64,000 bases of DNA, taken from NCBI GenBank assembly GCA_038363925.1, contig JAQQWL010000013.1:1426001-1490000 (forward strand), read 5' to 3'. The notes under the pieces are model-generated. The model saw only the letters and a list, made by a program, of their open reading frames with translations, ran no database searches and had not been told where the DNA came from. Source of the stretch: Apiospora phragmitis (Eukaryota; Ascomycota; Sordariomycetes; Amphisphaeriales; Apiosporaceae). Each line of letters begins with the position of its first letter. The first letter of the stretch is position 1. Positions 37,073 through 46,738 of the stretch are shown here, one piece after another. Made by a program: the position numbers and the translations under genes.

Positions 37073-37671
37073 TATTATAACCTAGCCCGATTATACGGTT
37101 AAGACTTATACCTTTCGACAAGGATTAATAATAGTTTAAAACGTTTATAAAACCCTATAAAAGTTTTATTAACGTTTACACCTTATTATACCGCTATAAA
37201 AACTATAATAATTAATATAATAATAATAATATATCGTAACTAAGTAATTAAAAATATATAAATTAAAATAATTACTATAGGTTATATAAAGATAAAATAA
37301 CCACGAGATAGCCGCTCTTAAGATCTCGACGAGATCTAAAGAACCGGCTCGATAGGATCTCGCGAGATCCTCGAGATCCTCGAAACTTAAAAGATATTAA
37401 TAAAAGAGGGGTTAAATATATAATAATAAACGATTCTCTACGTATTTTATATAAATACTCTTTATTTTAATATTTAACTTAAATATTTATTTTAATTATT
37501 AATAAAATAAATAACTTTAACGAATTTATTATATAAATATTTTTATTTATACCTTTTATTATTACGTTACGACCCGGTTATTATATATTATATCGATTAA
37601 AGCGGACTTTTATCGCACGTTTAAATACTTTTTTATCTTATTAATATAAAACTTAAATAGCGTTTATTATA
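37073..37671 (+). repeat. Divergent LTR at the right end of the nest
   Basis: Starts TATTATAACCTAGCCCG and ends GTTTATTATA, preceded by a purine tract AAAAGAAGAGATAG as for a 3' LTR. Its central part does not resemble the interrupted LTR at the left end of the nest, and no matching target duplication flanks the pair. It contains two GATCTCG palindromes near 37,321-37,370. Confidence 0.65.
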
Positions 37672-37759
37672 TAAATTTAAATAAATAAATCCGAATAAAT
37701 AAATTAAATTAAACGACCGACTTTAATTACGTAACGATAAAATATAAGATATAACTTAA

Positions 37760-38073
37760 TAAAAACATTTTAATAATTTAATATTATTTAAATAAATAAT
37801 TCTTTATATATTTTATATAAATAGTTTTTATTTTAATAATTAATTTAAATATTAATATAACTTATTAATAAAGTAAATAGCTTTAACGACTTTATTATAC
37901 GAGTTTTTTCGCTAAACTATTTTTATTATTATTTTATAAGTTAAAAAGCTATTACTTATTATATTAATAGTCCGTTTTTTTTATCGCACGTTTAAATATT
38001 TTTTTATATTATTAATATAAACTTAAGTAAGTTTTATTAAGTTTTTTTTAAAACTCGAATAACGTTTATTATA
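37760..38073 (+). repeat. LTR 3'-end fragment related to the solo LTR
   Basis: Shares the stretch TTAACGACTTTATTATACGA with the solo LTR at 15,266-16,015 and ends GTTTATTATA. Its 5' part is missing. Confidence 0.55.
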
Positions 38074-38379
38074 CCTCTAAGGATATCTTTTAACTTATTT
38101 ATTCTTTAAAAATTAAAACCCTTAAATAATTTAATTAAAGCTTAATTTTAAACCAAAGCGAATAGCGTTAAAAGAGTAATTATATAAAAACGTTTAAAAT
38201 ACGCTTATAACGTTATAAAAACTATAAAAAACTCGAATATAATATATATACTTATTAAAATAATATAAAAACCTTTAAAAATAATAATTAATAATAAATT
38301 TAATTAATTATAAACGTTATAATACTTAATAATTAAAAGTGCGTAGCTCGCTTATATATATAGCTTACTTATAAAGTAT

Positions 38380-38580
38380 ATTATTTTAATAACTTTTATA
38401 AATACTTTTATTATATTATTTAAGTTTATAATTTAAATTATATTTATAATTTATTATATTAATAAAAGCGTATTTTATTATATATTTAAATATTGTTTTA
38501 TTAAAATTAATATAAATTAAATATATTTTATTTAAGTTTTTAAAGAACTTAGTTTATTATATTTAATTCTCTTTTTAACT
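38380..38580 (+). repeat. Weak LTR-tail remnant
   Basis: AT-rich stretch with the same order of short blocks as the LTR ends elsewhere (TTATTATATTAATAAAAGCG, then a TATATTTAAATA-like block). Too degraded for a firm boundary. Confidence 0.35.
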
Positions 38581-38699
38581 TAATAAAATATTTAGTATAT
38601 GTGATTATAAAACTAGGTTTATTTATTTAAACTAACTTAAACTAATTTTTAAAAAACCTAGGTTAAACTTAAAAACCTAGTTTTAACCTAGCCTTATCT

Positions 38700-39691
38700 T
38701 TAAGGTCCTCGAGTCCCACTGATCATCCCATCACTGTAGTATTCTATCGGTTAAATGGTGAATTTCCGGCCCGTCATTGCGAATTGCAGGGCCTGCACGT
38801 TTCCCTTTCACTTGTCACTGCATCCCTGTCCAATGCACGCCATGCTCGCTTTCGGATCACCATGGATACGATACGATGCCTCCTCCAATATCTCAACATT
38901 AAGCGGTGCAATTTCGCGGTGCCCCTCGCTTTTGCACGCTTTGGCTTAGGTCTTCCCTTGTTGTTCCCACTGGGGCCGTTGGCGAATGGAGGTTCTTCTC
39001 GAGTAGTGTCCGCCCCAAGCTCCCTTATATGTGGATTTCGGGGTGTGACAAGGATATTGCTGATTTGCTTCTCCGTCTCCTGAGCGAGGTGCCTCGACCA
39101 TAAGAGCAGATCCCCTAGCGCCCCGTGATGACAAGAACATTGGGGGTGGCATTCAACGTTGACGGGGAGAGGGTGATGCTCTACTAGTGTTGTGGGCATT
39201 TTCACCCAGGACATGCTCCGAGTCAAAGTGGACTCAGTTTGCGAGTGTCAGTTTTCTCATTACATAGTATCTGCTTGCTACTCTAGGGAGTTATTTCTCT
39301 ACCAAGGGTCCTGCTCAAGCTTGGGTAGGATGGCTCTTCCTCTGGCAAGCGTGATGCAATGTCAAAGAGTATTGTGTTTCAAATCATGGCGCTATAACGG
39401 CTGGACTCCGTCGTGTGCATTAGCAAAGACTTGAGCATTACGCCACCCCCTCTGAACTTCCATATTCAAGTTTCCGATAAGAACGAGTGTGATCCATTGG
39501 CAACTGTTCATAACGAAGACCACCAGAAGTACCGGGGAATAAACAGTACCAGACAAAACATGACCCGTGAACAAGCGGAGCGATGGTGTATATTCTTTTT
39601 GAAACAGGAAACAAACGACTTTTGTGTACCCCTTTCAACACCTGCAAACTGGGTCGCAGACCTGGGACATGCCAAGAGTGCTCTTGCAGTA
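38700..39691. other. Right flank of the RIP island, no recognised gene
   Basis: Base composition returns to normal at about 38,700. Overlapping open frames on both strands give no domain I recognise. It may hold degraded, non-RIP-mutated sequence or the 3' region of the Clr5-domain gene. Confidence 0.4.
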
Positions 39692-40540
39692 TCACCACGC
39701 GTTGTAAGTCTGCTCGACTTGGCTCCAGCTACCCAAGAATTCTCCATCCGCGTCAAGGAGCATGCCGTAACCATTTTGTGGCAGTTTATCGCCCTTTAGC
39801 GGCGTCAAAGTGGGCGCTCGTGAGGGGATTGGTAAGCCGGTCTCGAAAAAGCCCGGTGGAGAGGGCGAGGCCGCTTTGGGTAGGCTATCGGAGGACATCT
39901 CGACCCATTCGTTGAACAACGCCTCGGACCTGGGCGAGTTCCCCGGCATGAACCCAAGTGAGTTGAGGACTGACTTCGAGACCTCTCGACGAGGCGAGGG
40001 CAGAGGTGTGATGTAACACACCGCGAAAGGGGTATGCGCTGGGTGTATTATGGTGTGTCAATAGGATAAACGGCAAGCAGGCAGTAGTGGGTGATACGCA
40101 CACAATGGACTGAGGGCGGACGGCGAGGGCTTCGCAGTGCCCATGGTCCTCTTGACGAACCGGTCGATTTTGTCCTGCGGTATTACCCTGTCCCTCACCA
40201 GGAACTCGGTATCCTTTGGCCGTCGCCTGGTCTGGATCTTCACGATAGCCTTCATCTCGTTGGTCGGTACGTTTTTCAGGAGGTTCCATTCCTTGAGCTT
40301 GGTTTTGTATTGCTTGGCACTGCAAAGTGTGAGATCCCCATACCCAAAAAGTTCAACAACAGGTAGCAGAGAGACTCACGTAGCTTGGAAGTGATGGCAT
40401 TTCTCCATGAACGACATGACTCTCTCCAGTGATTCGTCCTCATCCCACCAATGCTTTCGGATATGAGGGTATTGTTCTTCCCAATCCTCGCGGCAAAGGG
40501 GCCGTTTGAGGGTCGAGTGAAGGAGTGCTGGATCGGCCAT
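39692..40540 (-). CDS. Clr5-domain protein, small
   Basis: Reconstructed from three exons: 40,540-40,380, 40,319-40,102 and 39,969-39,692, giving 218 residues. Intron 1 (40,379-40,320) has donor GTGAGT and acceptor TTTGCAG and is secure. Intron 2 (40,101-39,970, donor GTGCGT, acceptor TCAG) is the best in-frame choice but less certain, and the 3' end is tentative. The first ~75 residues form a Clr5 domain: REDWEEQYPHI, then LERVMSFMEK, then FQATAKQYKTKLKEWNLLKN across the splice site. Clr5 is a fungal N-terminal domain named after a fission-yeast heterochromatin-silencing factor; most filamentous-fungal members have no known function. The rest is proline/serine-rich without a domain. It lies about 1 kb from the RIP island. 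Confidence 0.7.
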
Positions 40541-41678
40541 TGCGTATGGGGACCGGGGATGAGGCCATAATATGGCGTACTGTTACGTTGGTTTGCTTGC
40601 CTGGCTCGGTCTACGGGGATGGGATTGGATAGGCGCAGGCCTTTTTATATCTGACGGACCGAGACGCTTCCCCGGATGCCAGCCTTACTTGTCAGAAACC
40701 CCTGCTCGCCAACATGGCCAATTAATGACGTTGCCCCTTGACATGACATGCGTCGACGCCGACACAAAAAGCCCATGCGCCGATACGCCTATCGGGCGTA
40801 CTGGGTAAGGTGAACATCGCCAGCACTTGATAGGGCGCCTTGGCTTATTCAGGCTGGCAACTTACCGAAATCGGATAGGTTGCAGGGTGACTATCAGGGT
40901 GCTGACCACCCAAATGACCTCTCGTGCATATGGCACTCGCTCCTCGAGATGAATGCATACACACCTTGATCATCCTACCTGGATGGGATTTTCTTCCCGT
41001 TTCCAAGATGTCAGAAATGATTCCAGAATATATGTAGATATATTCAGGAAAAATGAAATCTTGATAATAGATTATGTCTTTGAGGATTTCAAAGACTAGG
41101 ATACAAGGTAATATGCAGTTCACCAAGGGGGGGCGTGGAATGATCACGCTCTCGGTGAGCTGCAAGCCACCAATTTCTCATTCGCTGCTGGCAAGGGATG
41201 AATGATCTACATTACCTCACGGCACCTTAACCTGCCCCTCCATGAAAACTTTTCCTTCATGTATTTCAAATTAGGTGCGCAGTCGTGAAACTGAGGGGGA
41301 AGAGTTACCTCAGAGGAAAGGAGGCCTCACATCAATATCAGATCATAGAGACGTCAGCTCTCGTCTAAGCCCCTATTATTGATCGGCATATAACTTTGGC
41401 TGGATGTAAGTCAATTGGTTGAGTTCATTGATGTAGGTTCTGCACTAAATTAATTGTTGAAGGTGAGGCCCTGTCGAGGGCGCTGTAGATGGACCCATTG
41501 TAGGTGGGTTGGTGGGGTACTCTGAACCATAATCGTTTATCGGCGAGGGGCTGTCGCATTGGAAAACATTTGATAAGACGATAATCGGCGAGGCTGGCTG
41601 GAAATTTTCTGGAGCTTCCACCCGCACCTGAACACCATTATTTCCATCTCTCTTGCGACGACTCCAATCAAATTGAAA
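40541..41678. other. Divergent intergenic region, Clr5-domain gene and NCL1
   Basis: No supported gene. It should contain both promoters. Confidence 0.45.
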
Positions 41679-44450
41679 ATGGGTCGCAGGAATTTCAGAG
41701 TAAGTCCTGATTTTAATCTCTGATAGTCCTACTTCATTGCCAGTAACAATGTGCATGAATGAACGATCTAACATGGCATCATCATAGGGTGGCCGCAAAG
41801 GTGGTAACCGCGGTGGCGGCGGTCGTGGTGGAGGCAACACTGGTGCTCGTGTCGCGTACGTGTCGTTTCCCGAGGTCGTCAAAGAGAACGAGAAGCTTCA
41901 GCGCTACTACGATGCCACCATTCCGATTGAAGACGAGGAGGAGCGAAAGGCCTTCTGGGAGGCCTTGAGGACCGAACTGCCCAACTCTTTCCGCTTCTGT
42001 GGTTCCAAGGGCCACGCCCTCGCCGTGAGAAGATTACTCGAAGAAAGATACGTCCCGGAGATCGTCAAGATCGAGCGCTACGATGGCCAGCCAGTCCAAG
42101 CCCCCCAGCCGATTACCTGGTACCCCGATCAGCTCGCCTACTCGATGAACACCCCCAAGCACGTCATTCGAAAGTTCCCTCCCTTCGCAGTCTTCCAGAA
42201 GTTCCTCGTCTCCGAGACCCAGGTGGGCAACATCAGCAGACAAGAGATAGTCAGTATGATTCCGCCTCTGCTGATGGACTTGTCTCCTGGTATGACCGTC
42301 CTGGACATGTGTGCTGTCCCGGTAGCAAGGCTGCCCAGCTCTTGGAGATGCTGCACGTTGGAGAGGAAGCTCGCATCCGAAAGGCCATGGGTGCCATGGA
42401 CGAAAACAACACCGAGATCAAGGCTGAGGAGGGAGCCGACCTAGACATCGACAACGGAGACGACGGAAGAGCCACCGGCCTGCTCGTTGCGAACGACGCC
42501 GACTACAAGCGCAGCCACATGCTGGTCCACCAGCTTAAGCGCTTGTCCTCTCCGAATCTTCTCGTAACGAATCACGACGCCACCCTCTTCCCTGCCATCA
42601 AACTCCCAAAGGAGCCTTCGCAACCAAACCAACAGTATCTGAGATTTGATCGGATCTTGGCTGACGTTCCCTGCTCTGGAGATGGTACGTTGAGAAAGAA
42701 TGTCAACTTGTGGAATGATTGGGGTCCGGGTGGTGCGCTTGGCCTTCATTCTACACAGATACGAATTCTGGTTCGTGCCCTGCAGATGCTCAAAGTTGGT
42801 GGCCGAGTGGTGTATTCTACCTGCAGCATGAACCCAGTCGAAAACGAGGCGGTCATTGTATCAGCTATTGAGCGCTGCGGCGGCCCCGATAAAGTCGACA
42901 TCATTGACTGCAGTCAACGGTTGCCAGGCCTTAAGCGCAACCCCGGCATGTTCCAGTGGAAGATCATTGATAAGGATGGCCGCATTTGGAACAGTTGGGA
43001 GGAAGTTCAGCAGTACATGCTGACCAAGGATGATGGGCTATCTCCTAGCAAACTGGCCGAGACAATGTTCCCACGGCCCGATACCAGCGATTGCTCTGGC
43101 CTGCCTTTGGATCGCTGCATGCGCGTCTATGCTCACCAGCAGGATACTGGAGGTTTCTTCATCACTGTACTTGAGAAGAAGGCCGATCTGAAAGTCAGAC
43201 CCGAGGCACCACAAGTCAAGCCCGAAGTCAAGGCGACCGCCAGCAATGGCCAGGAAGCTAAAGAGGAGGTGGCTGCGAAGTTGGCCGTTGAAGAGGAGAA
43301 GGCTGCGGAGGGCGAGCCCACGGATGTTCTTCCGACTAACGGGGTAAAACGACAGGTTGAAGATGAAGCTGAAGAGCCAGAAGCTAAGAAGGCCAAGACG
43401 GCCAGTCCAGTGCCAGCCGAGGCCCAAACCGAAGTCGTGATGGTGGACGCCCCTGTGGAAGCACCAATAGAGCCCGCACCCGAGGCTTCAGCAGCGGAGG
43501 TGAAAGCTGAAGCAGACACAGAGATGAAAACAGAGTCGGAGGTGAAAACGGAGACTGCGACGCCCACTACTGATACCCCCAAACCGCAAGCACAGGCACC
43601 AGAGCGTCGAAGAAACGCAGATGGTTCGTACGAAGAACCTTACAAATACCTCTCGACCGACCATGAGGTGATCCAGAACATCAAGACCTTCTACAACCTG
43701 TCAACTCGCTTCCCCGATGATAGATATATGGTCAGGAATACGGCTGGTGAGCCTGCAAAGGCAATCTACTACACAAGCGCTCTTGTGAGAGACATTCTGG
43801 TTCAGAACGAGGGCCGTGGCGTCAAGTTTGTCCATGCCGGTGTGAAGATGTTCATGAAGCAAGATGCACCATCTGCCGAGGTATGCCGGTGGCGCATACA
43901 GTCCGAGGGTATGCCCATCGTTGCGGGCTACGTCGGCTCGGACCGCGTCATTCGTCTTACCAAGAAGGAGACGTTCCACAAGCTGTTGAAGGAGATGTTC
44001 CCCCGGTTCGCCGAAGGCGAGTGGTCTAAGCTGGGCGAGATTGGAGAGCGAGCACGAGACATTAGCATGGGTTGCTGTGTTCTGCGTGTCGAGCCCGACG
44101 GGTCAGATGCGGACTGGAAGGAGCGCATGGTACTGCCTCTCTGGAAGAGCTTCCAGTCACTCAACCTCATGCTTCCCAAGGAGGACCGCGCCGCCATGCT
44201 GCTGCGTCTGTTCAATGACACAACCCCGGTCATCAACCAGACCCTGAAGGACGCAGCCAAGAAGGATGCAGCCAAGGTGGCCAGTGCCGAAGCAGAGGCC
44301 AAGGCCGAAGGCGTCGAGGAGCCCGAGGTGAAGGTTGAGGAGACAAAGGATACCACCGCTGCCGAAACCGATGTCGCCGCCCCGTCTAACGACGAGGCTG
44401 TCAAGGTTGAAGAGACCAACGGCGTGACGGAATCCGCAGCGGCCCAATAG
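41679..44450 (+). CDS. NCL1: tRNA (cytosine-5) methyltransferase, NOL1/NOP2/Sun family, with one frameshift
   Basis: Trm4/Ncl1-type enzyme that makes m5C in tRNA. Exon 1 is 41,679-41,699 (MGRRNFR), intron 41,700-41,787 (donor GTAAGT, branch CTAAC, acceptor ATAG), exon 2 41,788-44,450, about 894 residues once the frame is continued. A Gly/Arg-rich N-terminus precedes a conserved block (SFPEVVKENEKLQRYY, ITWYPDQLAY). The SAM-binding motif reads DMCA, then changes frame: one base is missing between 42,316 and 42,317 relative to the family motif CAAPGSK, and PGSKAAQLLEM continues in the next frame. Catalytic motifs IV (DVPCSGDGTLRKN) and VI (YSTCSMNPVENEAV) are intact. A long acidic low-complexity region (about residues 460-620) separates them from a conserved C-terminal domain. 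Everything downstream of the break is open for 2.1 kb, so a sequencing or assembly error is at least as likely as a pseudogene. Confidence 0.9.
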
Positions 44451-44902
44451 GCGGGCTCTCAGGTTTCTGGGCTCGTTTCAGGGAGGGCAAGCAAGGTTAG
44501 ACACTTCCTTACCCACGACTAAGCGCCTGAATATCAACTCGCTATTCGTTTGTACAGTAATAACTGCATAAGATTTGACTTGCAACTATTACACGCGAAT
44601 GATATTGCCCTCGAGGACGCAAAGGAGATCAAGGATTCTTCAGACAAGACAATTTTGTCTAAGATCTCGTGTAGAACATTGGCAGTATACTGATAGCTAT
44701 TAGAATGTGTAGCTTTGAGGAGTTTTGTCAATACAGGGAAATTGAATTGGGGCACCAAATGATAGAGAAATTACGCCGTGATGAGAGCCAGTAGAGCATA
44801 TTGAAGCTACTATACGGTAACATTTGTCCATGCGATATGTGTACACAGCTCTTACAAATCTAAATCATACATCATGCAAGTACTTACGTACATGCCCCGA
44901 AT
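44451..44902. other. Convergent 3' intergenic region between NCL1 and MTG2
   Basis: No gene seen; AT-rich, as expected for 3' UTR and termination sequence of two converging genes. Confidence 0.5.
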
Positions 44903-45440
44903 CTATTCTTCCAACAGCCCCAAGGTCCAATGCACGATCCGATCAACCCCGTGTCCATTGATAGCGCTGACGGGAATCGCAGCGCAGTCGTGGGTCCAGG
45001 CGCCCTCAACACCGCTGGGGTGCACCTCCTTGCCGTCCGTGACGTCGTCCAAGTACGACTTGAGCCTCTGGAAGTTGTCCTGGGTCTCGGGCAGGTCACC
45101 CTTGGTCGCGACGACGAACCAGGGCTTCGCGGCGATGTGCAGGCCGCCCTCGTTGGTCTCGGGCAGCTGGGGGTAGTACTCGGGCATCATCGTCGTCTGC
45201 GGCTGGCCGCCGCCGTAGCCCATGGAGCCGACGCCCGCGTCGCCTCCCCAGTCGATGCGGCCGCCGACCTCGCGCTCCTGGCGCTCCTCCTCGCGCATGC
45301 GGGCGTACAGGCCGACCTCGCGCCAGAGGGCCTTGAGGGCCTCGACGGCGTCGCCCTTGGCGAGGTCGACGACGAAGGCGAGGACGCCGGCGCGCTCCAC
45401 GTGGCGCAGGAATTCGGTGCCGAGCCCGCGGTCCAGGTGC

Positions 45441-45471
<31 letters not shown>

Positions 45472-46738
45472 CGGTGAAGCGTGTGCGCGGCGGCGGTGCC
45501 TCGCCGCCGCTGCCGAGTTGCGCGTGCTGGCTGATGACGACGTTGCCGTACCGGGCGTCGTTGATGACGGCGTGCGGCTGCTGGCGCTTGGGCGCGGGCG
45601 GCGTGTACAGGCGGCGGCCCTTGTTCGAGTCCAGGACCACGGTGCCGATGTTGGGCTGCAGCGTCGTGAAGGCCCAGTTGCCGACGCGCGCGCGACTGTT
45701 GGTGAGGGCGCGCAGGAGCGTCGACTTGCCCGCGTTCGGCAGGCCGACGAGGCCGACGTCGGCGAGGAGCTTGAGCTCGAACTCGAGCTGCATGCTGACG
45801 GCGCGCTCCCCTCTGGTGGCGAAGAGGGGCTTCGGGCGGTCCTTGGATACGAAGTGCGGGTTTCCAAGCCCGCTAATGCCGCCGGCGGCGAGGAGGATGG
45901 GACGCGGCGTGGCCGTGGAGAGGTCGAGGTGGATGGGCCCCGGGGGCTGATGGTATAGGCGGTCCCGACGCGGCAAGCGTGGCAGGGTCAGGTTTCGGGC
46001 CTCGGACTTCGTGAGGCCCGGGTAGAGCACAAACTTGTGCAGGTTGGGGTTCTCGGGCGCTTCCATGGAAGCCGTGGCGATGTCCGGGTCTTCTCCCTCG
46101 GCGACGGCATTCCGCTCTGCTTCGCGGAACTGGCGCTCGAACTCCCGTTCCTTCTCGCGGGCAGCCCGCCACGCGATCGACTCCTCGACCATGGGGTCGA
46201 TGCGGCCAATCTCTCGTATGACGGTGCCCACGGGAACCATGATCACGTGGTCGTCGCCCCTCTGCCCTGCCTTGTTCGAGCCCTGGCCGGTCTTGCCCCT
46301 GCCGGCCCGGAGGATGCGCCGGCGCGCCAGCTTGTGCAGCGAGGTCTCGCTGTGCACCGCCTGCACGTACACGTTGCCTCCGTGCCCGCCGTCGCCGCCG
46401 TTCGCGGGCCCGTTCTCCATGAAGGCTTCGCGCAGGAACGAGATGCAGCCGTGGCCGCCGCCGCCGGCGAAGACGGTCACGCGCGCCTTGTCGGCGAACG
46501 AGGAGAGGGCATAGTCGTCCGGCGCCGGGTTGAGGCGCGATACGGGGATGTCGTCGCTCGAGGCCGAGGGCTCGACGGTTTCGCTGGTGGTCTCGCTCGC
46601 AGCCGTGTCGGAGGCCGACGAGTAGGTGGTGATGCTGGCCTTGGCGGCGCGGTGTAGGCGGGCACCTGCCGGGCGGAAAAGCGAAGGGTACAGGAATGGG
46701 AGGAACAGCCCAGCGCTGGATGAGCAGCGCGGAGGCAT
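44903..46738 (-). CDS. MTG2: Mitochondrial Obg-family GTPase, ribosome assembly
   Basis: Single-exon gene, 611 residues, ATG at 46,738. The Arg/Ala/Ser-rich N-terminus without acidic residues for about 40 positions is a likely mitochondrial presequence. The glycine-rich Obg fold starts near residue 85 (VTVFAGGGGHGCISF, NGGDGGHGGNVYV). The GTPase domain has G1 GLPNAGKST near 332, G3 DIPGL near 424 and G4 TKGD near 543. G1 to G3 is about 45 residues longer than in bacterial ObgE because of an inserted segment (around PPAPKRQQPHAVIND). A further insertion links the Obg fold to the G domain. In yeast Mtg2 acts in assembly of the mitochondrial large ribosomal subunit. Strongly GC-biased codons explain the many long shadow frames here. 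Confidence 0.93.

Larger units (their letters stand above)
16898..37671 (+). mobile_element. Oldest Ty3/Gypsy chromovirus-type element of the nest, interrupted and 3' truncated
   Basis: Its 5' LTR is split: 16,898-17,098 and 24,904-25,392, about 690 bp in total. The start of gag follows at 25,393-25,559 and resumes at 32,950 after the second insertion. The internal region then parallels the element at 25,565-32,944 through gag, protease and reverse transcriptase (RT core at 36,176-36,187 reads YLDN, so the last catalytic Asp is lost, and a stop follows). Similarity stops near 36,750; the RNase H end and integrase are missing, and a related but different LTR follows at 37,073-37,671. It is more heavily mutated than the element inserted into it, consistent with greater age. 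Confidence 0.75.
12680..38700. repeat. AT-rich RIP island
   Basis: Abrupt composition change on both sides. Inside, CpA and TpG are nearly missing, TpA is very common, and CpG remains frequent, which is the classic product of repeat-induced point mutation acting on CpA. The island consists largely of transposon copies listed separately. Apart from one short remnant frame, open reading frames of useful length are missing across 26 kb. Confidence 0.93.

Noticed and set aside
36936..37121. Short minus-strand open frame with hydrophobic Ile/Phe-rich sequence.
   Set aside because: Composition artefact of AT-rich DNA spanning an LTR start.
12680..38700. Possible centromere, subtelomere or Starship-type giant element.
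   Set aside because: No telomere repeats, no tyrosine-recombinase captain gene and no long flanking direct repeats seen; the content is explained by ordinary transposons under RIP.
38774..39226. 150-codon minus-strand open frame at the right border of the island.
   Set aside because: No domain recognised and overlapping frames on the other strand are as long; could be decayed transposon sequence but I cannot support it.
44930..46657. Long plus-strand open frames of 200-340 codons.
   Set aside because: Antisense shadows of the GC-rich MTG2 gene, which has clear Obg motifs on the other strand.
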